DNA of 11,617 nucleotides. Origin: JBBSMX01 sp038232935 (lineage in GTDB: Bacteria; Bacteroidota; Rhodothermia; Rhodothermales; JANQRZ01). The notes under the pieces are model-generated. The model saw only the letters and a program-made list of their open reading frames with translations, ran no database searches and had not been told where the DNA came from. The stretch covers positions 1 to 11,617 of the forward strand of contig JBBSMX010000134.1 in assembly GCA_038232935.1 (NCBI GenBank). The letters are read 5' to 3'. Position numbers and translations under genes: made by a program. Each line of letters begins with the position of its first letter. The stretch's first letter is position 1. Below, piece after piece: positions 1 through 4,632 of this stretch.

Positions 1-1
1 G

Positions 2-127
2 CCCGAGGTGGGTCGCTTCCGGCGTCGGTGGCGAGGGCGAACGCCCGCGATGGCGGCGGGCCTGACGGATCACGTGTGGTCCGTGGAGGAGTTGCTACGG
101 GCTCTGCCGGTGCTCGTCAACACATAG
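2..127 (+). CDS. Probable transposase C-terminal fragment (cut by window edge)
   Basis: This frame is open from the window edge to the TAG at 125-127 and gives about 41 residues, including TPAMAAGLTDHVWSVEELL. I recall this kind of ending (TPAMAAGLTDH.W...ELL) from the C-termini of DDE-type insertion-sequence transposases; no catalytic residue lies inside the fragment. The rest of the gene would be upstream of the window, so I cannot tell whether it is intact. It sits about 105 bp before the first palindromic repeat and the toxin-antitoxin-like modules, which fits a mobile-element-rich island. The family assignment is from memory and moderate; the open frame itself is plain. Confidence 0.42.
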   Translation, partial: PEVGRFRRRWRGRTPAMAAGLTDHVWSVEELLRALPVLVNT

Positions 128-205
128 CCGGGAGACTACCCCGATCTCATAGAGCGTGCAAAGGCAGAGGGTTGGGGAGGAAGGTGGGACGACCTGCGAG
201 CCCGC

Positions 206-220
206 CTCTCACGCTGAGAG
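206..220. other. Short perfect hairpin
   Basis: CTCTCA and TGAGAG form a 6-bp stem around a CGC loop. It lies between the putative transposase tail and the first repeat. No T-run follows, so a terminator role is only a guess. Confidence 0.25.
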
Positions 221-232
221 TATTCTGAGGCC

Positions 233-333
233 ACGTTGTCATTGCGAGCGGAGCGAAGCAATCTCCACAGGACTAAGCAGACCGGAGGAGATTGCCGCGT
301 CGCTGCGCTCCTCGCAATGACAGGCGCGGTGGA
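233..333. repeat. Palindromic dispersed repeat, copy 1
   Basis: A unit of about 101 bp built as an imperfect inverted repeat. The left arm begins ACGTTGTCATTGCGAG and ends GCAATCTCC; the right arm begins GGAGATTGC and ends CTCGCAATGACAGGCGCGGT. A loop of about 20 nt lies between them (267-286). A near-identical copy lies at 1216-1315. Interspersed repeats of this GTCATTGCGAG...GCAATCTC type are known in many bacterial genomes; their function is not settled. It ends about 50 bp before the first nuclease-like gene. Open frames that run through it into that gene are an artefact of the repeat. Confidence 0.85.
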
Positions 334-381
334 CGTCGATGGGCGGGATGTACCTTGCAGCTTCCACCGTCCTGCGCCGCC

Positions 382-720
382 GTGTCGAAGAACGAGCCGC
401 TCCTGCTGACCGACGTTCGGAACCGAACACTCCGGCTCACAGGGGAGCGGTGGGGTCACATTCTTTCGCACCCCGAACACGACGACAGCGCCCGAGACCG
501 GATCGAGGAGACGGTCGCCGATCCCGACTGCATCGTCCGCTCCCGAACCGATCCCAGCGTCGAGTTGTTCTACCGGCACTACGGGCGCACGCCGGTAACG
601 AGCAAACACCTGTGTGTCGTCGCGAAAATCAAGACGGACGCCCCGTTCATCATCACCGCGTACTTCACCGACGCGGTCAAACAAGGCGAGGAGTTATGGA
701 GCAGACCGAGCGCGCCGTGA
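382..720 (+). CDS. BECR/RelE-fold-like putative nuclease (toxin candidate)
   Basis: A 112-residue protein with no signal peptide or membrane segment. It has the layout I associate with small BECR-type nuclease domains (PBECR2-like or DUF4258-like): RLTGERWGHILSHPE at about 18-32, a short helix, then strands ELFYRHY at 61-67, LCVVAKI at 77-83 and FIITAYFTD at 89-97, ending KQGEELW. His26 and His30 are candidate active-site residues. I start at GTG 382 because longer in-frame starts would translate the upstream repeat. It overlaps the next gene, a DUF2283 protein, by 25 nt, so the two are surely co-translated. Nuclease-like genes of this sort often sit directly before DUF2283 genes, which suggests a toxin-antitoxin-like pair; toxicity is inference. 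The exact family name is uncertain. Confidence 0.72.
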   Translation: MSKNEPLLLTDVRNRTLRLTGERWGHILSHPEHDDSARDRIEETVADPDCIVRSRTDPSVELFYRHYGRTPVTSKHLCVVAKIKTDAPFIITAYFTDAVKQGEELWSRPSAP

Positions 721-1163
721 CGGTCTACTACGACCGCGAAGGCGATTACCTGGAGGTGCTGTTCGAGCAGAAGCCCGGCTACTTCCGCGAGACCGATCAC
801 GACGCCGTGATGAAGCGTGTGGACACCGACGGGAACGTCATCGGCTTCTCGATCCTCAAAGCCCGCGTCCTGACTGAGCAGCCGCTGTCGTTAGACTTGG
901 GCGAGCAACAGGTCTCACCTAGAAGAAGGGGAAATGCCGCTAGCCCTCACAAGGGTCCTGTGGGCCAGTCACGTAACACTGGCAAGGCATGGAGTGCTAA
1001 AGATGAGAAGCAATTAAAAACGCTCGCAGAGAAGGACACCCCAGCTAGGGTAGTCGGGTTTAAGCTCGGTCGCACCGAAGGTGCAGTTCGGTCAAAGGCT
1101 AGCGAGCTTGGGATTTCTCTCAAGCCCACGAACCAATCACCATACAACCGTCGCAAGAAGTGA
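696..1163 (+). CDS. DUF2283 protein fused to SANT/Myb-like DNA-binding domain
   Basis: This 155-residue protein has two parts. Residues 8-67 are a DUF2283 domain (VTVYYDREGDYLEVLFE, then VDTDGNVIGFSIL at 42-54). Residues about 97-155 form a SANT/Myb-like helix-turn-helix (AWSAKDEKQLKTLAEKDTP at 98-116; LGRTEGAVRSKASELG at 124-139) with the basic tail SPYNRRKK. The second part resembles small stand-alone bacterial proteins ending KPTNQSPYNRRKK. DUF2283 proteins are normally about 60-75 residues, like the one at 1567-1779, so this is about twice as long. By hand count the DNA from about 921 to the end is near 54% GC, lower than its surroundings, and a strong hairpin follows the stop, consistent with capture of a foreign gene end. 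ATG 696 follows GAGGAG closely. Probable role: antitoxin or regulator for the overlapping upstream gene (inference). Confidence 0.78.
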   Translation: MEQTERAVTVYYDREGDYLEVLFEQKPGYFRETDHDAVMKRVDTDGNVIGFSILKARVLTEQPLSLDLGEQQVSPRRRGNAASPHKGPVGQSRNTGKAWSAKDEKQLKTLAEKDTPARVVGFKLGRTEGAVRSKASELGISLKPTNQSPYNRRKK

Positions 1164-1167
1164 AACT

Positions 1168-1202
1168 CTGGGGGCTAGCATTCTCAGAACGCTAGCCCCC
1201 AG
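1168..1202 (+). terminator. Strong hairpin after the DUF2283-SANT gene
   Basis: A perfect 12-bp stem, CTGGGGGCTAGC paired with GCTAGCCCCCAG, with an 11-nt loop, begins 5 bp after the stop codon. No T-run follows (GTCATTAC), so it may end transcription poorly or mainly protect the 3' end of the mRNA. It lies between the lower-GC SANT-coding segment and the second repeat. Confidence 0.6.
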
Positions 1203-1215
1203 GTCATTACAAGCA

Positions 1216-1315
1216 ACGTTGTCATTGCGAGCGGAGCGAAGCAATCTCTTTCGGTCTGCTAAATCTTAGGAGATTGCCGCGTCGCTGTGCTCCTCGCAAT
1301 GACAGGCGCGGTGGA
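1216..1315. repeat. Palindromic dispersed repeat, copy 2
   Basis: The left arm (33 nt from ACGTTGTCATTGCG) is identical to copy 1. The right arm (from GGAGATTGC to GCGCGGTGGA) differs at one base. The loop is different: it reads TTTCGGTCTGCTAAATCTT and matches the reverse complement of the copy 1 loop (shared core CGGTCTGCT). The repeat ends 18 bp before the DUF4258-like gene. Confidence 0.85.
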
Positions 1316-1333
1316 GGTCGGGACCCGTCCACA

Positions 1334-1570
1334 ATGAAGCAAACGGAGTATTTCAAGCGGCGCGTGCTCGGCCAGCGGGCCTACCTCCAACTCGCATGGT
1401 GCGAGCAGACCGTGCGCGACCCCGAAGCCACGGAGATCCAACCTGACGGCCGTATCCGCCACTGGCGCTACATTCCAGAACTCGGGAAGCACCTACGCGT
1501 CATTACGCTCGACGACGGCGAGACGCTCCACAACGCCTTCCCCGACCGCGACTACACGGCGACGCCATGA
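1334..1570 (+). CDS. DUF4258-like protein (RelE-fold toxin candidate)
   Basis: A 78-residue soluble protein. It matches the pattern I recall for small DUF4258-type proteins: a helix TVRDPEATEIQ at 26-36, then DGRIRHWRYI at 38-47, LRVITLDDGETLHNAF at 54-69 and a terminal DRDY. His43 and His66 are possible functional residues. ATG 1334 is chosen because earlier in-frame codons lie in the repeat. It overlaps the following DUF2283 gene by four bases (ATGA), so translation is coupled. Together they repeat the design of the 382-1163 module with different, only distantly similar proteins. A toxin role is inferred from fold and context; such proteins are usually annotated only as hypothetical. Confidence 0.75.
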   Translation: MKQTEYFKRRVLGQRAYLQLAWCEQTVRDPEATEIQPDGRIRHWRYIPELGKHLRVITLDDGETLHNAFPDRDYTATP

Positions 1571-1779
1571 CCTTCGAGTATTTCCCCGATACGGATACGC
1601 TCTATATCGCCCTCCGCACTGCCGAGAGCGCGGACGCGGCCGAGGTGGCCCCGGACGTGGTGCTCGACTACGATGCGGACGGCGACGTGATCGGCGTGAC
1701 GATTGAGCACGCCAGCAAGCGCGCAGACCTCGGTTCGATCTCGCTCTCGCAGATCCCGGCGCTGGCTTCGGCCGCGTGA
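1567..1779 (+). CDS. DUF2283 domain protein (antitoxin candidate)
   Basis: A 70-residue single-domain DUF2283 protein of normal length. It opens with FEYFPDTDTLYIAL, continues VVLDYDADGDVIGVTI at about 31-46, and ends in a helix (ISLSQIPALA). These two blocks correspond to YYDREGDYLEVLF and VDTDGNVIGFSI in the DUF2283 part of the gene at 696. It starts inside the stop of the upstream DUF4258-like gene. Its small acidic character and pairing suggest an antitoxin or partner role, which is inference. The stop overlaps a trace of the repeat right end. Confidence 0.8.
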   Translation: MTFEYFPDTDTLYIALRTAESADAAEVAPDVVLDYDADGDVIGVTIEHASKRADLGSISLSQIPALASAA

Positions 1780-1792
1780 CAGGCGCGGTAGA
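1777..1792 (+). repeat. Trace of the repeat right end
   Basis: TGACAGGCGCGGTAGA matches the last 16 bases of both full repeats (TGACAGGCGCGGTGGA) at 15 of 16 positions and in the same orientation. The rest of the palindrome is missing. It lies at the stop of the DUF2283 gene and before the antitoxin/PIN module, in the place where a third repeat would be expected. Confidence 0.45.
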
Positions 1793-1858
1793 GAGGGGCG
1801 TGTCCGGCAACCTCCATGCACCGGGGTCGTACCAACGGGCAGAGCAACCAGAAACGCC

Positions 1859-2083
1859 ATGCGAGCCCATCGTGCCGAAGCCACCGTCGCCGGGAACGGA
1901 CGTGTCACCGTCGAGGGCGTTCCGTTCGCTGAGGGCGAAGCCGTGGAGGTGATCGTGCTGCCCCGCGACCCCTCACGCCCAGCGGAAGACCATCCACTCC
2001 GCGGAAGCGTGCGGCGCTACACCGACCCGTTTGACCCCACGACGGATTCCGACGCCTGGGACGCGGCGCGAGGAGCCGCGTGA
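1859..2083 (+). CDS. Antitoxin-like protein upstream of PIN toxin
   Basis: A 74-residue protein. Its first half (EATVAGNGRVTVEGVPFAEGEAVEVIVLP, residues 7-35) reads as a small beta-rich domain of the kind found at the start of VapB/AbrB-like antitoxins. The second half is an acidic, Pro-rich stretch with LRGSVRRYTDPFDP at 47-60, a typical toxin-binding tail. It overlaps the PIN gene by four bases (GTGA), the classic arrangement of vapBC pairs. I do not recognise the exact family. With the toxin partner apparently broken, this gene may now be free of selection or serve against related toxins elsewhere (inference). Confidence 0.68.
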   Translation: MRAHRAEATVAGNGRVTVEGVPFAEGEAVEVIVLPRDPSRPAEDHPLRGSVRRYTDPFDPTTDSDAWDAARGAA

Positions 2084-2418
2084 TCGTCACCGACACACCC
2101 GTCTGGGTCTGGTGGGTCAACGGGAGCGACCGGCTCTCCCCGGCGCAGCGCGAGGCGCTAGAGGAGGGCGAAACGTCCGGCATCGGCGTGAGCGCGATCT
2201 CGTGCTGGAAGGTCGCGAAGCTGGTGGAGGTCGGCCGGTTGGACCTGGACCGGCCGGTAGCCGACTGGCTCCGCGAGGCGCTCCGCTATCCCGGCGTCCG
2301 GCTGCTCGAACTGACGCCCGACATCGCCGTCGCTTCGACTACGCTCCCTGGCGACTTCCACCGCGACCCCGCCGACCAGATCATCGTGGCGACGGCGCGG
2401 CTCGCAGACTGTCTCTGA
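2080..2418 (+). CDS. vapC: VapC-like PIN-domain RNase toxin, damaged
   Basis: A PIN-domain protein of the VapC/PilT N-terminal type, expected to cut RNA with Mg2+. The opening IVTDTPVWVWW supplies Asp5, and HRDPADQIIVATA (94-106) supplies Asp96 and Asp99. Two defects are visible. The block normally read as S.ISCWEVAKL is SAISCWKVAKL, so the conserved Glu is Lys44 (codon AAG at 2209-2211). The frame also stops after 112 residues (family usually near 125-130), while the expected ending LTSDRAIVDYP, which carries the fourth Asp, continues in another frame to 2468. Restoring it needs one (or four) extra bases near 2410-2416. The GTG start at 2080 overlaps the antitoxin stop. Probably an inactive toxin. 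Confidence 0.8.
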   Translation: MIVTDTPVWVWWVNGSDRLSPAQREALEEGETSGIGVSAISCWKVAKLVEVGRLDLDRPVADWLREALRYPGVRLLELTPDIAVASTTLPGDFHRDPADQIIVATARLADCL

Positions 2419-2468
2419 CCTCGGACCGCGCGATTGTGGACTACCCGCACGTACCGACGGTCGCCTGA
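2415..2468 (+). pseudogene. Frame-shifted C-terminal tail of the VapC-like gene
   Basis: Reading from 2415 gives LTSDRAIVDYPHVPTVA and then TGA at 2466-2468. This is the usual VapC ending with the TSDRAI aspartate. It lies one frame away from the main PIN frame, which stops at 2416-2418. It is therefore the lost end of the same gene rather than a separate gene. Confidence 0.75.
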
Positions 2469-2473
2469 GGAGG
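2468..2473 (+). promoter_or_regulatory. Ribosome binding site deciding the EamA start
   Basis: AGGAGG lies 11 bases before GTG 2485. It supports that start over a TTG at 2434, which would overlap the VapC tail and add an unrelated 17-residue leader. Confidence 0.5.
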
Positions 2474-2484
2474 GCCTCGGCCGC

Positions 2485-3351
2485 GTGATACTACCCACCC
2501 CCCCGCGCTCGCGTCCCGCCGTCTACGCCCTCACGGCGCTGACGATGGCGGCGTTTGCGGCGAACTCGGTCCTCTGCCGCCTCGCGCTCCAGACCACGGC
2601 CATCGACGCGGCGACGTTTACGGCGGTGCGCGTCGGGGCGGGAGCCCTCGCGCTGTGGCTTGTCGTCCGGCTGCGGCGCGGGGCCGGTGTGCCGGGCGGA
2701 AGCTGGGCCTCGGCGGCGGCCCTCTTCGTCTACGCCGCCGCGTTCTCGCTCGCGTACCTCTCGCTCACGACGGGGACCGGCGCGCTCCTCCTCTTCGGCG
2801 CGGTCCAGCTCACGATGATCGGGTGGGGGCTAGCGCACGGTGAGCGGCTGTCGGCACTCCAAACCGTCGGGATGGCGGCGGCGCTCGGCGGGCTCGTCTA
2901 TCTCGTACTCCCCGGATTGGAAGCGCCGCCACTCGGCGCGGCGCTCGTGATGGCGGCGGCGGGCGCGGCGTGGGGGGTCTACTCGCTGCGCGGACGTGGC
3001 TCGGCACAGCCGGCGGTAGACACGGCGGGCAACTTCGCGCGGGCCGCCCTCTTCGCGGTAGGGCTCGGGGTAGCGTGGTGGCTCGCGCCCGGCGTGGCGG
3101 CGGAGGCGGACGGACCGGGCGTAGCCTACGCGATGCTGTCGGGCGCGGTCACGTCGGGGCTCGGCTATGTCGTGTGGTATGCCGTGCTGCCGTCGCTGCG
3201 GGCGACGAGTGCGGCGACGGTCCAGCTCAGCGTGCCGGTACTGGCCGCGCTCGGCGGGGTCGTGTTCGTCGGCGAGGCGGTGACGCTGCGGCTGGCGCTG
3301 GCCTCGCTCCTCACCCTCGGCGGAATCGCCCTCGTCCTGCGGGCGCGGTGA
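2485..3351 (+). CDS. EamA/DMT-family membrane transporter
   Basis: A 288-residue integral membrane protein, the usual length for two EamA repeats with about ten transmembrane helices. The first repeat starts AVYALTALTMAAFAANSVLC and includes AAAFSLAYLSLTTGTGALLL, a typical DMT block. The second starts after VLPGLEAPPLGAALVMAAAG and ends with the signature SAATVQLSVPVLAALGGVVF, GEAVTLRLALASLLTLGGI and a short basic tail. Such proteins act in the inner membrane and commonly export amino acids, purines or other metabolites; the substrate cannot be read here. GTG 2485 is preceded by AGGAGG. It follows the damaged toxin gene closely and converges on the greB-like gene, with 23 bp between the stops. 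Family call confident, substrate unknown. Confidence 0.9.
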   Translation: MILPTPPRSRPAVYALTALTMAAFAANSVLCRLALQTTAIDAATFTAVRVGAGALALWLVVRLRRGAGVPGGSWASAAALFVYAAAFSLAYLSLTTGTGALLLFGAVQLTMIGWGLAHGERLSALQTVGMAAALGGLVYLVLPGLEAPPLGAALVMAAAGAAWGVYSLRGRGSAQPAVDTAGNFARAALFAVGLGVAWWLAPGVAAEADGPGVAYAMLSGAVTSGLGYVVWYAVLPSLRATSAATVQLSVPVLAALGGVVFVGEAVTLRLALASLLTLGGIALVLRAR

Positions 3352-3374
3352 CAGACGCGGAGACGCCGCGCGCG

Positions 3375-3881
3375 TCACGCCTGCTCGTAGCTGATGGCCG
3401 TGAGGATGAGCGTCTCCTCGCCGCGTGGGGTTTTGAGTGGGATCGTGTCGCCCACTTTGTGCCCCGTCACGGCCCGTGCGATCGGCGCGAGGAAGGCTAC
3501 GCGGTCGGGGGCCGCCGCCGCCTCGTCCACGCCGACGATCGTAAACCGGCGCTCTTCGCCCCTGCTCGTCGTGAGCGTGACGGTCGCCCCGAAGCGGACC
3601 TCGTCGGGGACGGGGTCGTGCTCGATTACGCGGGCGCTAGCGATGCGGGCGTTGAGGTCGGCGAGACGGCCCGTAGATACGGCGAGGGCGCGGGTGCGCT
3701 CGTCCTCGTCGGCGAGATCGTCGAGGGCCGCGCGCTCTTCCTCGAGCTCGGCGCGCTCGGCGTGGAGGAGGGCGCGGCCGCGCGGCGTGACGTAGTTCGT
3801 CGCGCCCGGCGGGAGCGGGGCGCGCGGCGGAATGAGGACGGGGCCGCTCGGGGCTTCTTCTTTGGTAAACGCTTGGCTCAT
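3375..3881 (-). CDS. greB: GreA/GreB-family transcription elongation factor
   Basis: A 168-residue cytoplasmic factor expected to bind RNA polymerase through the secondary channel and stimulate cleavage of backtracked transcripts. Residues 1-35 (SQAFTKEEA, APLPPGATNYVTPRG) are the start typical of GreB-type proteins in Bacteroidota and Proteobacteria. Residues about 36-85 form the antiparallel coiled coil, with the acidic tip DDLADEDE at 54-61. Residues 90-168 form the FKBP-like domain, with VRFGATVTL, ITTSR-like loop residues, and a late VGDTIPLKTPRGEETLILTAI at 143-163. ATG 3881 is preferred; a GTG three codons upstream would only add MPP. Some relatives (Rnk-like) share the C-terminal fold, but the coiled coil here argues for Gre. 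Confidence 0.88.
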   Translation of the reverse strand: MSQAFTKEEAPSGPVLIPPRAPLPPGATNYVTPRGRALLHAERAELEEERAALDDLADEDERTRALAVSTGRLADLNARIASARVIEHDPVPDEVRFGATVTLTTSRGEERRFTIVGVDEAAAAPDRVAFLAPIARAVTGHKVGDTIPLKTPRGEETLILTAISYEQA

Positions 3882-3936
3882 AGGGGGCACGGTACACCGA
3901 CGCCGTACCAGCGGGACTCCCTACCTTCAACCCGCC

Positions 3937-3969
3937 ATGCTCGTGCTGGACTACGATTTCGAAGCCTGA
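3937..3969 (+). other. Ten-codon ORF with promoter-like upstream, possible truncated gene start
   Basis: ATG 3937 opens MLVLDYDFEA and then meets TGA. It is preceded by CTACCTTCAACCCGCC, which faintly resembles a Bacteroidota -7 element close to a start codon. It may be the beginning of a gene lost by deletion, or chance. No continuation is seen in other frames before the cspA terminator. Confidence 0.15.
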
Positions 3970-3987
3970 CGTGCGCCGGCCGGATCG

Positions 3988-4027
3988 GACAAACGAAAGG
4001 GGCCGCCCCGTTGCCGGAGCAGCCCCT
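3988..4027 (-). terminator. Intrinsic terminator of cspA
   Basis: On the minus strand AGGGGCTGC pairs with GCGGCCCCT (one mismatch) around a loop of about 12 nt, followed by TTCGTTTGTC. It begins 35 nt after the cspA stop codon. A GC-rich stem with a T-rich tail is the standard Rho-independent form. Confidence 0.75.
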
Positions 4028-4061
4028 CGAAAGTCGAAGCCTCTAGGAGGCGAGGACTTGC

Positions 4062-4271
4062 TTAGCCGAGGCGGGTCACGTTCTCAGCAGCGGGGCCTTT
4101 CTGGCCCTGCGTGATGTCGAACTCGATCCGCTCTCCTTCTTGGAGGGTCTTGAAGCCATCACCGTTGATCTCGGAGTGGTGGACGAAGCAGTCCTTCGAG
4201 CCGTCCTCGGGCGTGACGAAGCCGAAGCCCTTGGCGTCATTGAACCACTTAACTGTTCCTGTCGTGCGCAT
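4062..4271 (-). CDS. cspA: Cold-shock domain protein (CspA family)
   Basis: A 69-residue single cold-shock domain, the usual length. It contains GTVKWFNDAKGFGFVTPEDG at 5-24 with RNP1 (KGFGFV, 14-19) and RNP2 (CFVHHSEI, 28-35), followed by LQEGERIEFDITQGQKGPAAENV. It binds single-stranded RNA or DNA and acts as an RNA chaperone in the cytoplasm. Position 28 is Cys where Val is common (DVFVH), a minor variation. ATG 4271 is the only sensible start. The gene has its own downstream terminator and a long upstream gap, so it is probably monocistronic. Several csp paralogues usually exist in a genome, so the symbol gives family rather than orthology. Whether it is cold-induced cannot be read directly. 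Confidence 0.95.
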   Translation of the reverse strand: MRTTGTVKWFNDAKGFGFVTPEDGSKDCFVHHSEINGDGFKTLQEGERIEFDITQGQKGPAAENVTRLG

Positions 4272-4382
4272 ACTACGTACCTACTTGGTGTGTGTTAGGC
4301 GCTGTGACACGGTGAATCCGCATCTACCAGCCACCCTTCTAATTCCGCGAGTCCTGCGCCCCTCGCGATGAGCGTGAGTACG

Positions 4383-4413
4383 AAAAAAGGACCCGGATCA
4401 TCGATCCAGGCCC
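4383..4413 (-). terminator. Terminator-like hairpin in the cspA upstream region
   Basis: On the minus strand an 11-bp stem with two mismatches (core GGATC/GATCC, three-base loop) is followed directly by TTTTTT (4388-4383). It lies 112 nt before the cspA start codon and is oriented with cspA. It could end a short upstream minus-strand transcript or act as an attenuator within a long cspA leader. Confidence 0.6.
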
Positions 4414-4583
4414 CTGCAACACTGGTGCTGCCACTCATGAGAGCGTGATCTACTCGATGGGTTTGCAACGCATGGCTAGATGGAAGGTCCCACGTTCGCA
4501 TACTCTTCTTAAAATCTCAACATAAGGGGTTGCTCTCTTTCCGCCGCCCTCTGCGAGAAGAAGGGAGGTCGTGGCTAGCCGAT

Positions 4584-4610
4584 TATCTTTCGAGGCATCC
4601 TATATTGTTT
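4584..4610 (+). promoter_or_regulatory. AT-rich promoter candidate for the barrel-protein operon
   Basis: TTATCTTTC at 4584-4592 matches a Bacteroidota-type -7 box (TAnnTTTG) except for its last base. TATATTGTTTAC at 4601-4612 is a second candidate, with a sigma70-like TATATT. Neither has a convincing upstream box at the right distance. The start codon is at 4633. Confidence 0.3.
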
Positions 4611-4632
4611 ACAGTCACTTCTCCCTCTCGCT

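Larger units (their letters stand above)
4272..4632. other. 361-nt divergent intergenic region between cspA and the barrel-protein operon
   Basis: This gap must hold the cspA promoter and leader (minus strand) and the operon promoter (plus strand). It looks more AT-rich than its surroundings. I see a terminator-like hairpin on the minus strand at 4383-4413 and an AT-rich promoter-like patch at 4584-4610. A 68-codon minus-strand frame (4295-4501) crosses that hairpin and shows no family pattern, so I do not call it a gene. No tRNA or riboswitch was recognised. Confidence 0.6.

Noticed and set aside
339..695. Long upstream extension of the DUF2283-SANT gene
   Set aside because: It overlaps the nuclease-like gene in another frame and reads as Arg-rich non-protein. 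DUF2283 proteins begin just before the VTVYYD block, matching ATG 696.
233..1315. Possible CRISPR array from the repeated sequence
   Set aside because: There are only two full copies, about 980 bp apart with genes between them, and they are 100-bp palindromes rather than short repeats with uniform spacers.
3349..3378. TGACAGACGCGG at the end of the EamA gene as another repeat trace
   Set aside because: It matches only about ten bases of the repeat end and diverges immediately, which is within chance for GC-rich DNA.
4295..4501. 68-codon minus-strand ORF upstream of cspA
   Set aside because: It runs through the T-tailed hairpin at 4383-4413, has no visible ribosome site and shows no recognisable family. 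It remains possible but unsupported.
4272..4632. tRNA or riboswitch in the large intergenic gap
   Set aside because: I found no cloverleaf with a TTCGA-type arm and no known aptamer core on either strand by eye.
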